From assembly GCA_029260695.1 (NCBI GenBank), contig JAJDCT010000081.1:1-12997 (forward strand): DNA of 12,997 nucleotides. Direction: 5' to 3'. Source of the stretch: Phycisphaeraceae bacterium (GTDB taxonomy: Bacteria; Planctomycetota; Phycisphaerae; Phycisphaerales; Phycisphaeraceae). Below are positions 6,472 through 12,997 of the stretch, one piece after another. The notes beneath the pieces are model-generated. The model was not told the DNA's origin and ran no database searches. It saw nothing but the letters and a program-made list of their open reading frames with translations. Both the position numbers and the translations under genes were made by a program. The first letter of the stretch is position 1. Every line of letters starts with the position of its first letter.

Positions 6472-8730
6472 TCACCCACCGCTGCCGGGCACGGTGGTGT
6501 CCAGCCCACGTGTGGCCCCGGACGCCTCGGCTGGGATGCCGATGATGTTCAGGTCACCGCTCCGGCCGTGGTGGAATTTCGCAGCCTGCTGCTGAAGACG
6601 CATCCGCTCGGCGAAGTCGTCCATGAGGTACCAGTCACGCCAGTCGGTGATGCCGGCGGCCTTCGCGGTGGTGGGGTCGAGTGTGCGTCCTGCGGTGATT
6701 TTCCCGGTCTCCGTGTCGATCGATCCGCCGCCCAGGGTGATGGGTTTGTCGGTCTTAAACGCCAGGCGGTAGGCCTGTTCGACGTCGGTCAGCGCGCCGC
6801 CGCCATCCCGTGAGTTCTGCTTGATTCGGATCGTGTCCTGTTCCTGCGGCGCGGCCAGCACGATCGTATCGGGGGATCGCTTAGGTAAGGCTGCGGGCTC
6901 GACGGCGACCGGCAGGGGGGCGATTGACGGCGCGGGTCTTGTGTTACGCGCCACCGCCATACGCTGCTCGGTCAGGCCGGCCTGGATCTCTCTTCGGATC
7001 GTCGAACGCAACTCGTCCATCCCCGCGATCGACTTGGTACGGATCTCCCCCAACACCTGTCGCAACGCATCACTGTCCGTGCCGCCGGTACTAGACGACG
7101 CCAGCAGGTCGTAGATCTGGTCGAGTCGCACGTCGGCTTCTTGCTGAGCCATCAATGCAAGCCGGACCTGTTCCAGCAACACCTGGTCGGTTTCGACCTG
7201 TTCGGCTGAGCTATCCAGTGTGCTTGCGATCTGCTCAAGCAGCGGGCGCGTCCCGTCCAGTTGGTCCGTCACAGCCAACGCGACGGCGTCGGCGAGTTGT
7301 TGCGATGTCGGCGCCGATTCGAGCTTCAACGCAAGTTCCCGGAGCAGGTCCATCGCCTCGGTATCTCCCGAGCCAGCCTCGATCTGCCTGACCGCGGCGA
7401 GTACCGAGTCGAGATCCCCGTGGTTATTCATTTGGCCGACTACATCACGCAACACCGTCTCGGTTTCACCCGGCTGGGATTGCACAAGTGTTTTGAGTTC
7501 TGCCAACTGGTCGCTCGTCAGATTCCGCTGCTCGAAAGCCTGGGCCACCAATTGCTCGGTTGCCTGCGCTTGTGAAGTCAAAGCCTCACGCAGAGGGGCG
7601 ATCAATTCCTGCGTGTCCGGGCTCTTGGCGAGGCGATCCTCGATACGGTTCAAGAGCTCGTCGGTCTTCTGCTGCTCCTGGGCCAAGGCATGGCGGACAC
7701 CGGTGACCATCTGGTCCAGCGTGGGCCGGGCCTGGAGTTCCGCCGCGACGGCTTCCAACTGATCCAGTACCTTGGCGTTAAGGTCCGGACGGGCCTGTGC
7801 CTGCTCGATCTGCTGCCGTAGCGTGTCTAGTGATTGTTCGTTTGCTCGGGTCGCCAACGCAACCGCCTGGAGTTCCGGGAGCAGGCCTGCTGTGTCGGCC
7901 TGCTGACGCATCATCACGTCACGCACTTCCGCCAGGGTCATCCACTGCGAGGACTGCGATTCAACGCGTGCCAGGATCGCATCGAGTGTTGGCTGGCTGG
8001 TGTCATGCAGGTCCGCGAGCGCCAGGCGGATCTCTTCGAGCTGTTCAGCGTGGCCGCTCTGGGACTGAACAGAGGCGAGGATGTCGTTCAGCACAGGGGT
8101 GCTGTTGGCTCCCAATGCCTGAACCTCTTCGAAGATTTCATTGGTCCGGTCGGCGATAGCGAGTTGGGATTGTGTTGCTTGGGTCTGTGCCTCGGTGGCG
8201 GCGAGTTGTGACTTGGTTACACCGGCCTGGGACGCCAGAAGATCCTCGCGGAGTTTCAGGTTTGCATCCGTGGTGTTCATGTACAGCCAGGCGCTGCACC
8301 CGACAGCAAAGGCAGCCGCGGTCAAGGCAGCCGCGGTCGACGCACGTGGGATAAACCGGCGATGCGTCGGGGCGCCAGACCACGCATCCGCGGTCGGTGG
8401 CTGACCGCCGAGCAGCGCAGCCCGCTCGGCTTGTTCGGCGGGGACACGGGCGACAACCAGCTGTGTCCGTGCGATCTGCACACGGTCGCCGTCTGACAGG
8501 GGGGTCTTGCCATCGGTCCGGATCTTATTGATGAATGTGCCGTGGCGCGATGCTAAGTCGCGCACATACCACTTGCCGCCCTCGCATTTGAACCGTGCGT
8601 GCTGCCTCGACGCCTTGCCGTCGCTTAGCCGCAGGTCCTTGCTCTCACGGCCAACGATAACCGTCTGGTCATCCGTCCACTCGTATATCCGGCCCTTGTC
8701 CGGGCCCTCGGCAACAATGAGGATCAACAT
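6472..8730 (-). CDS. FHA-domain membrane protein with long repeat-bearing coiled coil
   Basis: A 752-residue protein. Residues 1-95 are a forkhead-associated (phosphothreonine-binding) domain with all core residues: GR at 27-28, SRxxH at 41-45, the SRHGTFIN loop at 61-68 and SDGDRVQI at 79-86. A single membrane helix follows at about 131-151, with RRFIPR just before it, predicting the FHA domain in the cytoplasm and the rest outside the inner membrane. Residues about 155-595 are Gln/Glu/Ala/Leu-rich and helical, with a 35-residue repeat in the first part. A Pro-rich linker (about 598-620) leads to a distinct C-terminal segment (645-720) with LTDVEQAYRLAFKTDKPITL and ITDWRDWYLMDDFAERM, unrecognised. 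AGGAG lies 9 bases before the ATG. It may transmit a Ser/Thr-kinase signal to an envelope structure, but no kinase gene is nearby. Confidence 0.85.
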   Translation of the reverse strand: MLILIVAEGPDKGRIYEWTDDQTVIVGRESKDLRLSDGKASRQHARFKCEGGKWYVRDLASRHGTFINKIRTDGKTPLSDGDRVQIARTQLVVARVPAEQAERAALLGGQPPTADAWSGAPTHRRFIPRASTAAALTAAAFAVGCSAWLYMNTTDANLKLREDLLASQAGVTKSQLAATEAQTQATQSQLAIADRTNEIFEEVQALGANSTPVLNDILASVQSQSGHAEQLEEIRLALADLHDTSQPTLDAILARVESQSSQWMTLAEVRDVMMRQQADTAGLLPELQAVALATRANEQSLDTLRQQIEQAQARPDLNAKVLDQLEAVAAELQARPTLDQMVTGVRHALAQEQQKTDELLNRIEDRLAKSPDTQELIAPLREALTSQAQATEQLVAQAFEQRNLTSDQLAELKTLVQSQPGETETVLRDVVGQMNNHGDLDSVLAAVRQIEAGSGDTEAMDLLRELALKLESAPTSQQLADAVALAVTDQLDGTRPLLEQIASTLDSSAEQVETDQVLLEQVRLALMAQQEADVRLDQIYDLLASSSTGGTDSDALRQVLGEIRTKSIAGMDELRSTIRREIQAGLTEQRMAVARNTRPAPSIAPLPVAVEPAALPKRSPDTIVLAAPQEQDTIRIKQNSRDGGGALTDVEQAYRLAFKTDKPITLGGGSIDTETGKITAGRTLDPTTAKAAGITDWRDWYLMDDFAERMRLQQQAAKFHHGRSGDLNIIGIPAEASGATRGLDTTVPGSGG
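7789..8100 (-). repeat. 35-residue helical repeats inside the FHA protein
   Basis: Residues 211-245 and 246-280 align with no gaps: TPVLNDILASVQSQS and QPTLDAILARVESQS, then L-E-(I/V)-R at the same offset. A weaker third copy follows at 281-314 (AGLLPELQAV, then SLDTLRQQI). Thirty-five residues equal five heptads, as expected for a coiled-coil rod. A related segment occurs near residues 494-530. Confidence 0.6.
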
Positions 8731-8783
8731 ATTTTAATGCTCCTGGACTCTGAACACCGAGGTCCGGTAAGTAGCGGTCCAAT

Positions 8784-8812
8784 AATGTATGTTCAGGAGC
8801 GGGTTTACGCAA
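8784..8812 (-). promoter_or_regulatory. Possible sigma-70-like promoter of the FHA gene
   Basis: Read on the minus strand, TTGCGT (8812-8807) and TACATT (8789-8784) are spaced by 17 bases and sit about 55 bases before the start codon. Each box matches the consensus at four of six positions, so this is a modest prediction. Confidence 0.35.
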
Positions 8813-8971
8813 GTATCGAGGGCTGGATACATAGGGCTGGAGCCGCGGCAAGACTTCTTCGTAATCCACTTGCACGCAAGCATTTAGATTGGTTTTAGAA
8901 GGCAGCTGCAGAGCGTCATTCTTTGGTGCCTATGTCCGCAGCGTGTCCCAGCAACCCGGATGAGCAGTAAC

Positions 8972-9012
8972 ACAAACCAAAACAAGAAGCGGGGCATTAC
9001 CCCGCTTCTTGT
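8972..9012 (-). terminator. Rho-independent terminator of the SnoaL-like gene
   Basis: A perfect 13-bp stem, ACAAGAAGCGGGG and its complement, closes a 5-base loop (8995-8999). On the minus strand it is followed by TTTGGTTTGTG. It begins about 90 bases after the stop codon of the SnoaL-like gene. The plus strand has no T-run after the stem, so it acts on minus-strand transcripts. Confidence 0.88.
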
Positions 9013-9103
9013 GAGTGAAGCGATTCGCTTGAAGTGACGGATCAATCATTTACCAGTGTGTTCTTTTGTCATACCCCACCACGCTGGTAGCGAATCAATC
9101 AGC

Positions 9104-9484
9104 TCATCCGGCCGTGTAAAACCGTTCGGATACCACCTTCCCGTTTTTCCAATTCCGTACGAGGATTTCGTTCCAGAGGATCGGTCCATCGGGGCCGGTC
9201 ATATCGAACGTCCATTCCGTGAGCGTGACACCGTCCCCTACACCCTGGCTGTGCAGCGTCGCGCCGTTGAATGCTTTCAGTGAGCTGAAGAACGCACTGA
9301 GGTGCTCGTGCTGGGCCTGGCGTCCCACACGGACATCCTTGCTGTTGCCTTCCTGGAAGGTGCAACTTTCGGCGTAAAACCGATTCAGGGCGTCAAGGAT
9401 GTTGCCGCTACGGGTCATTTCATTTAGCTGGGAATCCAGCCCCTTAAGCTCTGATACGGCCGAGTCCAGTTGTGTCGTTGGCAT
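9104..9484 (-). CDS. SnoaL-like / NTF2-fold small protein
   Basis: A 126-residue soluble protein with the layout of the SnoaL/NTF2-like family. An N-terminal helix (LNEMTRSGNILDALNRFYAESCTFQEG) leads into a strand-rich half with AFFSSLKAFNGATLHSQGVGDGVTLTEWTFDMTG and ILVRNWKNGKVVSERFYTAG, where the closing strand pattern is typical. Members may be small-molecule enzymes (isomerases, hydrolases) or binding subunits, and the activity cannot be assigned here. An ideal AGGAG lies 7 bases before the ATG, and a strong terminator follows, so it is probably a well-expressed single-gene unit. It is transcribed away from an ECF sigma factor across a 261-base gap. SnoaL-like domains are fused to some ECF sigmas (for example the ECF41 group), so the proximity may be functional. 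Confidence 0.8.
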   Translation of the reverse strand: MPTTQLDSAVSELKGLDSQLNEMTRSGNILDALNRFYAESCTFQEGNSKDVRVGRQAQHEHLSAFFSSLKAFNGATLHSQGVGDGVTLTEWTFDMTGPDGPILWNEILVRNWKNGKVVSERFYTAG

Positions 9485-9550
9485 GATGAGTCTCCTGTGT
9501 TGGTTGTTATAAATACCAAAAGCTGTGCTTAGTGTGCGACGTCGCCACCT

Positions 9551-9583
9551 GTAAGACGCGGGTCCCGATGGAGGTCTTACCTC
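9551..9583. promoter_or_regulatory. Overlapping inverted repeats in the SnoaL/sigma divergent gap
   Basis: GTAAGAC (9551-9557) and GTCTTAC (9574-9580) form a perfect 7-base inverted repeat. The right arm also lies inside a second perfect repeat, GAGGT-CTT-ACCTC (9571-9583). GGTAAGAT near 9640 resembles a further half-site. It lies between two divergent genes and could be a shared operator, but the binding protein is unknown. The rest of the 9485-9745 gap shows no convincing promoter. Confidence 0.35.
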
Positions 9584-9745
9584 ACGGGAAAAATATTGAT
9601 CGATGACATGCTCAATGGGTGTCCCAAGGGCAGAAATGTCAGGTAAGATGGAGCGTGGATAGCCCGTCTAAAAAAGGTGTAGGTTTATCTTCACCGACAT
9701 GGCGGCCCGAATGTAGCTGTTGACAAGCTAGAATCAGGACGTCAT

Positions 9746-10363
9746 ATGCGGGTGAACAGGTCAAATGACAGCTGGGTTCAGGACCTTAGTAGCGGCGGCG
9801 CCGCTCAGGACAAAGCGTTGACCGATCTGAGAGGGTTCTTGATGCTGGCGCTACGCAAGCCGTTTCAGGACAGTAGCGGGGTCGATCACGCCTTTCTGGA
9901 AGACGCTACTCAAGAGGCCCTTGTGAAAGTGCTCAGTAGTTTGGACAAATTTGAAGGCCGAAGTCGATTTACAACCTGGGCGATAAGCATCGCGGTCCGT
10001 TCGGCCTTTACCGAGTTACGCAAGCGTCGTTGGAAGGATGTTTCCTTGACTGACGTGATAGAGAACGCCGGGGGGGCCTCACAAATCGATGTGGACTCAA
10101 CCCTCGGGCCCGAGCAAGAGGTTCAGCAGAAGGCTTTGATCGATAAAATGTACGAGATCATCAACTCGGGGCTGACGAAAAAGCAGCGGGACGCACTGCT
10201 CGCAGAACTCAGTGGGATGCCGTTGGAGGAAATCGGTCGTCGGATGGGCAGCAACCGAAACGCGATCTACAAACTTACTCATGACGCCAGAAAACATCTA
10301 AAGCGTGCCTTGGAAGCAAGCGGCTACACGCTCACGGATGTTCAAGCGGCGTTCGGGGGATAA
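9746..10363 (+). CDS. ECF-type RNA polymerase sigma factor
   Basis: A 205-residue sigma-70-family factor with only regions 2 and 4. Region 2 covers about residues 25-97, with DATQEALVKVLSSLDKFEGRSRF, then the promoter-melting and -10-contacting helix TTWAISIAVRSAFTELRKRRW. Region 4 covers about 140-190, with LTKKQRDALLAELSGMPLEEIGRRMG and the recognition helix SNRNAIYKLTHDARKHL. It directs RNA polymerase to a set of stress or signal-dependent promoters. AGGA lies 6 bases before the ATG. A small zinc-finger protein begins 4 bases after its stop codon, the usual place for a cognate anti-sigma. No ECF-style autoregulatory promoter could be recognised upstream, and the group within the ECF family is not assigned. 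Confidence 0.9.
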   Translation: MRVNRSNDSWVQDLSSGGAAQDKALTDLRGFLMLALRKPFQDSSGVDHAFLEDATQEALVKVLSSLDKFEGRSRFTTWAISIAVRSAFTELRKRRWKDVSLTDVIENAGGASQIDVDSTLGPEQEVQQKALIDKMYEIINSGLTKKQRDALLAELSGMPLEEIGRRMGSNRNAIYKLTHDARKHLKRALEASGYTLTDVQAAFGG

Positions 10364-10367
10364 TGCG

Positions 10368-10604
10368 ATGACACTGTCTCGACGACAACTTGAAACGCTA
10401 CACAAGATGCTGTCACTTACCAAGTCTCAAGAGCTGACCTGCGATGAATGCCAAAGGAACATGGCGGAATTCGCCGAGACAGCCCTGGCAGGTGATTCGA
10501 TCCCGGAAAACCTTCAAGCCATTGAACTCCACCTGGCGTCGTGCGGAGATTGCGAAGAGGAGTTTCGAACTCTCCTGAAGGCGCTTGAAAGCGACGAACA
10601 CTAG
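10368..10604 (+). CDS. Small soluble zinc-finger anti-sigma factor candidate
   Basis: A 78-residue protein. C25xxC28 near the N-terminal half and H55xxxC59xxC62 near the C-terminal half fit the zinc-binding anti-sigma (ZAS) pattern HxxxCxxC, with a helix between and after them. There is no membrane segment, so it should be cytosolic. It lacks a sensor domain, which fits redox or zinc sensing by the cysteines themselves. The ATG at 10368 is preferred because GGGGGA lies 7 bases upstream and the sigma stop codon is 4 bases before it; an in-frame ATG at 10305 would overlap the sigma gene. It most likely binds the sigma factor encoded upstream and keeps it inactive. A zinc-ribbon protein with another role cannot be excluded. 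Confidence 0.78.
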   Translation: MTLSRRQLETLHKMLSLTKSQELTCDECQRNMAEFAETALAGDSIPENLQAIELHLASCGDCEEEFRTLLKALESDEH

Positions 10605-10649
10605 GTCAGAGAGGGGGGATGACGTCCCCGGGACAGGCTATTTCTGACC
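10604..10649. terminator. Two-tier stem-loop between convergent genes
   Basis: The outer arms GGTCAGA (10604-10610) and TCTGACC (10643-10649) enclose an inner hairpin GGGGA-TGACG-TCCCC (10615-10629). It spans the 33-base gap between the anti-sigma and methyltransferase stops and reaches into the last codons of the methyltransferase. Neither side has a T-run, so bidirectional termination is only suggested by position and symmetry. Confidence 0.4.
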
Positions 10650-11462
10650 GATTACATACGCTACCCAATCCTCCCGGGCTGGCATCTTGGCGGTCGGATG
10701 GTAGACGCCGTCACTGGACCCCGAAGCTTCATCGATGCGGTCGCACCAGATTCCAGCACCTTTGAATCCGGCTTCGAGCATGAGTTCAAGCAACTCCGGC
10801 ATGGTCCATAGCCTCCAGCGGTAGATGAACGCACTGTCGATCCGTCGCCCGGCGGCCAACTCGAAATGGATCCGGCACTCGGTCCTGTGGGTGATGGGGT
10901 CGAACGATCGCTGCTCCCAGAGGTAGGTAAAGCCTGGTTCCTGACGGCTGACGGAAACCTTGCGGGTCTGGGTCCCGGGCTTCATCGCCCCGGGGCCGCC
11001 GTAGGCGTCGATCACCAGCAGGCCATCACGCCGGAGTCCCCGTCGTGCGGCTTTGAAGTATTGCTTAAGTGATGCCCGATCGTGGTAGATGAACGTGCTG
11101 AAATTCAAGGCGCAGGTGATATCAACCTTCGGCCCGTCCACATCCAAGACGTCGGCTTGAACAATATGAAGGTCGGCGGAACGATCACCCAACTCACGGT
11201 CGGTGTTGCGTTGCGCCCAGCGTGCGGTCGGGCCGTGCGATTCGACCGCCATCGCCTGGTGTTCGTCGTCCATCATGACCCATGCCGACGCAACCGCGCA
11301 GGTGCCGGCAAAGTCCTCACGCAAGAGCAGTGGGGTGGCATCCTTGACGTAATGACAGTACGCCCGGTGCAGGAACGCCGCCTCCGCCATCGGGTGCTGC
11401 ACCGCCCGACGGTACAGGGCGAGTTTGTGTGGACGCCGGGATGTTGCTCGTTTGCCAGTCAC
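10638..11462 (-). CDS. Class I SAM-dependent methyltransferase
   Basis: A 274-residue protein with the Rossmann-type methyltransferase fold. LLREDFAGTCAVASAWV (46-62) is the SAM-binding motif I region, the acidic ribose-binding end of strand 2 is AVE (E74), QADVLD (102-107) is the adenine-side loop, and CALNFSTFIYH (117-127) is the motif IV region. The N-terminal stretch ALYRRAVQHPMAEAAFLHRAY precedes motif I. No substrate can be named; the family includes small-molecule and peptide methylases. Its start codon overlaps the stop of the upstream ABC exporter gene (ATGA, 4 bases), so the two are probably translated together. Its stop faces the anti-sigma gene. Confidence 0.85.
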   Translation of the reverse strand: MTGKRATSRRPHKLALYRRAVQHPMAEAAFLHRAYCHYVKDATPLLLREDFAGTCAVASAWVMMDDEHQAMAVESHGPTARWAQRNTDRELGDRSADLHIVQADVLDVDGPKVDITCALNFSTFIYHDRASLKQYFKAARRGLRRDGLLVIDAYGGPGAMKPGTQTRKVSVSRQEPGFTYLWEQRSFDPITHRTECRIHFELAAGRRIDSAFIYRWRLWTMPELLELMLEAGFKGAGIWCDRIDEASGSSDGVYHPTAKMPAREDWVAYVIGQK

Positions 11463-12997
11463 GACCGCGCCGCTCCGGCGGTTTGCCCGGGGGTCTGTCC
11501 GGGGTTCTGGCCGGGGGGCTGGCCGTCCGTCACCGCGTCTTGGTCATCAGCATTATCCTCGTGGTCGGGTTCCGGCGGGTGTGTCTGCACCTGCACCATC
11601 TGCCGGTATCGGCCGCTGCGTGCGATCAACTCGTCATGCCGACCTCGCTCGATGATCCGGCCCCGGTCCATCACCAAAATCTGGTCGGCGTGGGTGATCG
11701 TGCTCAGCCGGTGCGCGATCACAAAGCTGGTACGGTCTGCCATCAGGTTGCGGAGACTTGACTGGATCAATCGTTCGCTTTCGGTGTCCAGGTTACTGGT
11801 GGCCTCGTCCAGGATCAGCAGGCGTGGTCTGGCCAGCAACGCCCGCGCGATCGCCAGCCGTTGGCGTTGCCCGCCGCTGAGTTTCACACCGCGTTCGCCG
11901 ATCCAGGTGACGTAACCCTTCGGAAGAGTCTCGATAAATTCGTGTGCATTGGCCAGGCGTGCGGCGTCGGCGATCTGCTCCGGGGTCGCGCCGCGTCGGC
12001 CGTAGGAAATATTGTCCGCTACCGTCCCATCGAAGAGGAAGATGTCCTGCTCAACGATCGCGAGCAGCGCCCGGTAGCTGCCGACCCGTACGCTGCGCAG
12101 GTCAAGCCCGTCCAGGCTCACCATCCCCGCGTCGGGGTCGTAGAACCTCGCGATCAGGTTGCACAAAGTCGTCTTGCCCGCGCCGCTTGGGCCCACCAAC
12201 GCCACCACTTGCCCGGGCTCGGCGGTGAAACTTATATCGTTCAGCGCCGGCATCGGGGCTTTGGGGTAGGTAAACGTCACGCCCGACATCTCAACCCGGC
12301 CACGCGTCTGCGCCGGGTCCAAAGCGACCGCCCCCGGTTTGGTCGGGCTTTCCAACGGCTCGTCCATCAGGTCCAGCACGCGGTCCAGCCCAGCCAGCGA
12401 GGTCTGCAACCCCGCCGCGCTCGACGCCAGCAACGCCAACGGCTGCAGCAGGCTCGCCAGGTACCAAAGGAACATGAATAGGTCACCGACCGTCAGCGCC
12501 TGGTGCCGTGCAAGTGTCCCCGCATCCACCGCCGCGCGGTCATCGATGATCCGTGCCCCGGCGTAGCACAACACGCCCGCCAGCGCCACAGGGATCAGCA
12601 TCCGCCAGACGATGTCGATCGCCCGGTTCCACCACCAGCCAAGCAACTCCTGCCGGGTCATGAAGTGGGTGTCGGTCGCGAAGTTGGTCCCTTCGGTCCG
12701 CTCCCGACCAAATGTCCGTACGACACGCTCCCCGCCCAACGCCTCGGTCACCCGGCTGTCGATGTGTGACCTCGTAGCTCGGATGTCTCGCCATAACGGC
12801 CGGATGCGTCCGATCCACATCCGGTGCGTCAGGAATACCACCGGCAGCAGCACCACCGCACCCAGAAGCAGACGCCATTCCGTCACCGCCAGGATCAGCA
12901 GGATCCCCACGAGTTGGATCACCGCGCCCGCCGGGTTGTACATCATCGAAAACACCAGCTCGCCAACCCCACCAGCATCCTCGCGGATGATGCTCGA
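11459..12997 (-). CDS. ABC exporter, fused membrane and ATPase domains (5' end outside window)
   Basis: The reading frame stays open to the window edge, giving 512 visible residues without the N-terminus. An apparent GTG start at 12955 lies inside the transmembrane domain and is not the real start. Residue numbers below count from that GTG. Membrane helices of the exporter fold occupy about 1-190. The ATPase domain follows: Walker A GPSGAGKTT (255-263), Q-loop VEQD (Q303), signature LSGGQRQR (359-366), Walker B LLILDE (379-384), D-loop SNLD (387-390) and switch His415. The layout is that of MsbA/LmrA-type homodimeric or heterodimeric half-transporters, which export lipids, peptides or drugs. 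The ATPase looks fully competent. After about residue 456 is an acidic, then Pro/Gly/Gln-rich tail with PGQ repeated three times. The methyltransferase gene overlaps its stop. Confidence 0.93.
   Translation of the reverse strand, partial: SSIIREDAGGVGELVFSMMYNPAGAVIQLVGILLILAVTEWRLLLGAVVLLPVVFLTHRMWIGRIRPLWRDIRATRSHIDSRVTEALGGERVVRTFGRERTEGTNFATDTHFMTRQELLGWWWNRAIDIVWRMLIPVALAGVLCYAGARIIDDRAAVDAGTLARHQALTVGDLFMFLWYLASLLQPLALLASSAAGLQTSLAGLDRVLDLMDEPLESPTKPGAVALDPAQTRGRVEMSGVTFTYPKAPMPALNDISFTAEPGQVVALVGPSGAGKTTLCNLIARFYDPDAGMVSLDGLDLRSVRVGSYRALLAIVEQDIFLFDGTVADNISYGRRGATPEQIADAARLANAHEFIETLPKGYVTWIGERGVKLSGGQRQRLAIARALLARPRLLILDEATSNLDTESERLIQSSLRNLMADRTSFVIAHRLSTITHADQILVMDRGRIIERGRHDELIARSGRYRQMVQVQTHPPEPDHEDNADDQDAVTDGQPPGQNPGQTPGQTAGAARS

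Larger units (their letters stand above)
8731..9103. other. Gap between SnoaL-like and FHA genes
   Basis: A 373-base stretch with no convincing gene. It contains the terminator of the SnoaL-like gene (8972-9012), a short 6-1-6 palindrome AAGCGA-T-TCGCTT (9018-9030), a possible FHA-gene promoter (8784-8812) and a pair of complementary 7-mers around the FHA Shine-Dalgarno (8739-8745 and 8794-8800). Nothing recognisable was seen between about 8815 and 8970. Confidence 0.6.

Noticed and set aside
9720..9725. Perfect TTGACA just upstream of the sigma gene
   Set aside because: A -10 box at the right distance would fall on the start codon itself (CATATG at 9743-9748), so a transcript from it would lack the start. 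Probably chance, unless the true start is further in.
11082..11915. Plus-strand open frame of 277 codons across the methyltransferase/ABC junction
   Set aside because: It crosses two genes with unmistakable minus-strand motifs and shows no domain of its own.
12953..12955. GTG as the start of the ABC exporter
   Set aside because: The frame continues open to the window edge with transporter-like sequence (IIREDAGGVGEL), and the first membrane helices are missing, so the gene starts outside the window.

Overview
The window reads like a chromosomal segment of a marine-type planctomycete, most likely class Phycisphaerae. This is inferred from a secreted protein with two planctomycete-style dockerin repeats and a PEP-CTERM tail, a long FHA/coiled-coil membrane protein, high-GC coding regions separated by long AT-richer gaps, and few clear operons. 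I see no rRNA, tRNA, CRISPR array, transposase or integrase.

Left part (1-6359): after a small two-helix membrane protein and a 750-base gap lies what looks like a carbohydrate-uptake locus. It contains a regulator of AraR architecture (GntR-type winged helix fused to a LacI-type sugar-binding domain), an SSS-family sodium/solute symporter, and a ROK-family sugar kinase homologue that lacks the family's zinc cysteines. A convergent gene encodes a secreted GH16-type glucanase with a dockerin pair and a PEP-CTERM anchor. A consistent model is that the hydrolase cuts an external beta-glucan, the symporter imports a product, the ROK protein phosphorylates or senses it, and the regulator controls the locus through palindromes in the two intergenic regions. 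The substrate cannot be read from the sequence.

Middle (6472-9484, minus strand): a 752-residue protein with an N-terminal FHA domain, one membrane helix and a very long helical region with a 35-residue repeat, followed (in window order) by a 373-base gap and a small NTF2/SnoaL-fold protein that has a good Rho-independent terminator.

Right part (9746-12997): an ECF-type sigma factor and a 78-residue zinc-finger anti-sigma candidate form a tight plus-strand pair. They are divergent from the SnoaL-like gene and converge on a minus-strand pair made of an ABC exporter subunit (its 5' end is cut off by the window edge) and a class I SAM methyltransferase, joined by an ATGA stop/start overlap.

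Most of the window is ordinary accessory gene content. The items most worth following up are the divergent ROK protein, the repeat-bearing FHA protein, the SnoaL/ECF/anti-sigma neighbourhood, and the structured non-coding region ahead of the regulator.
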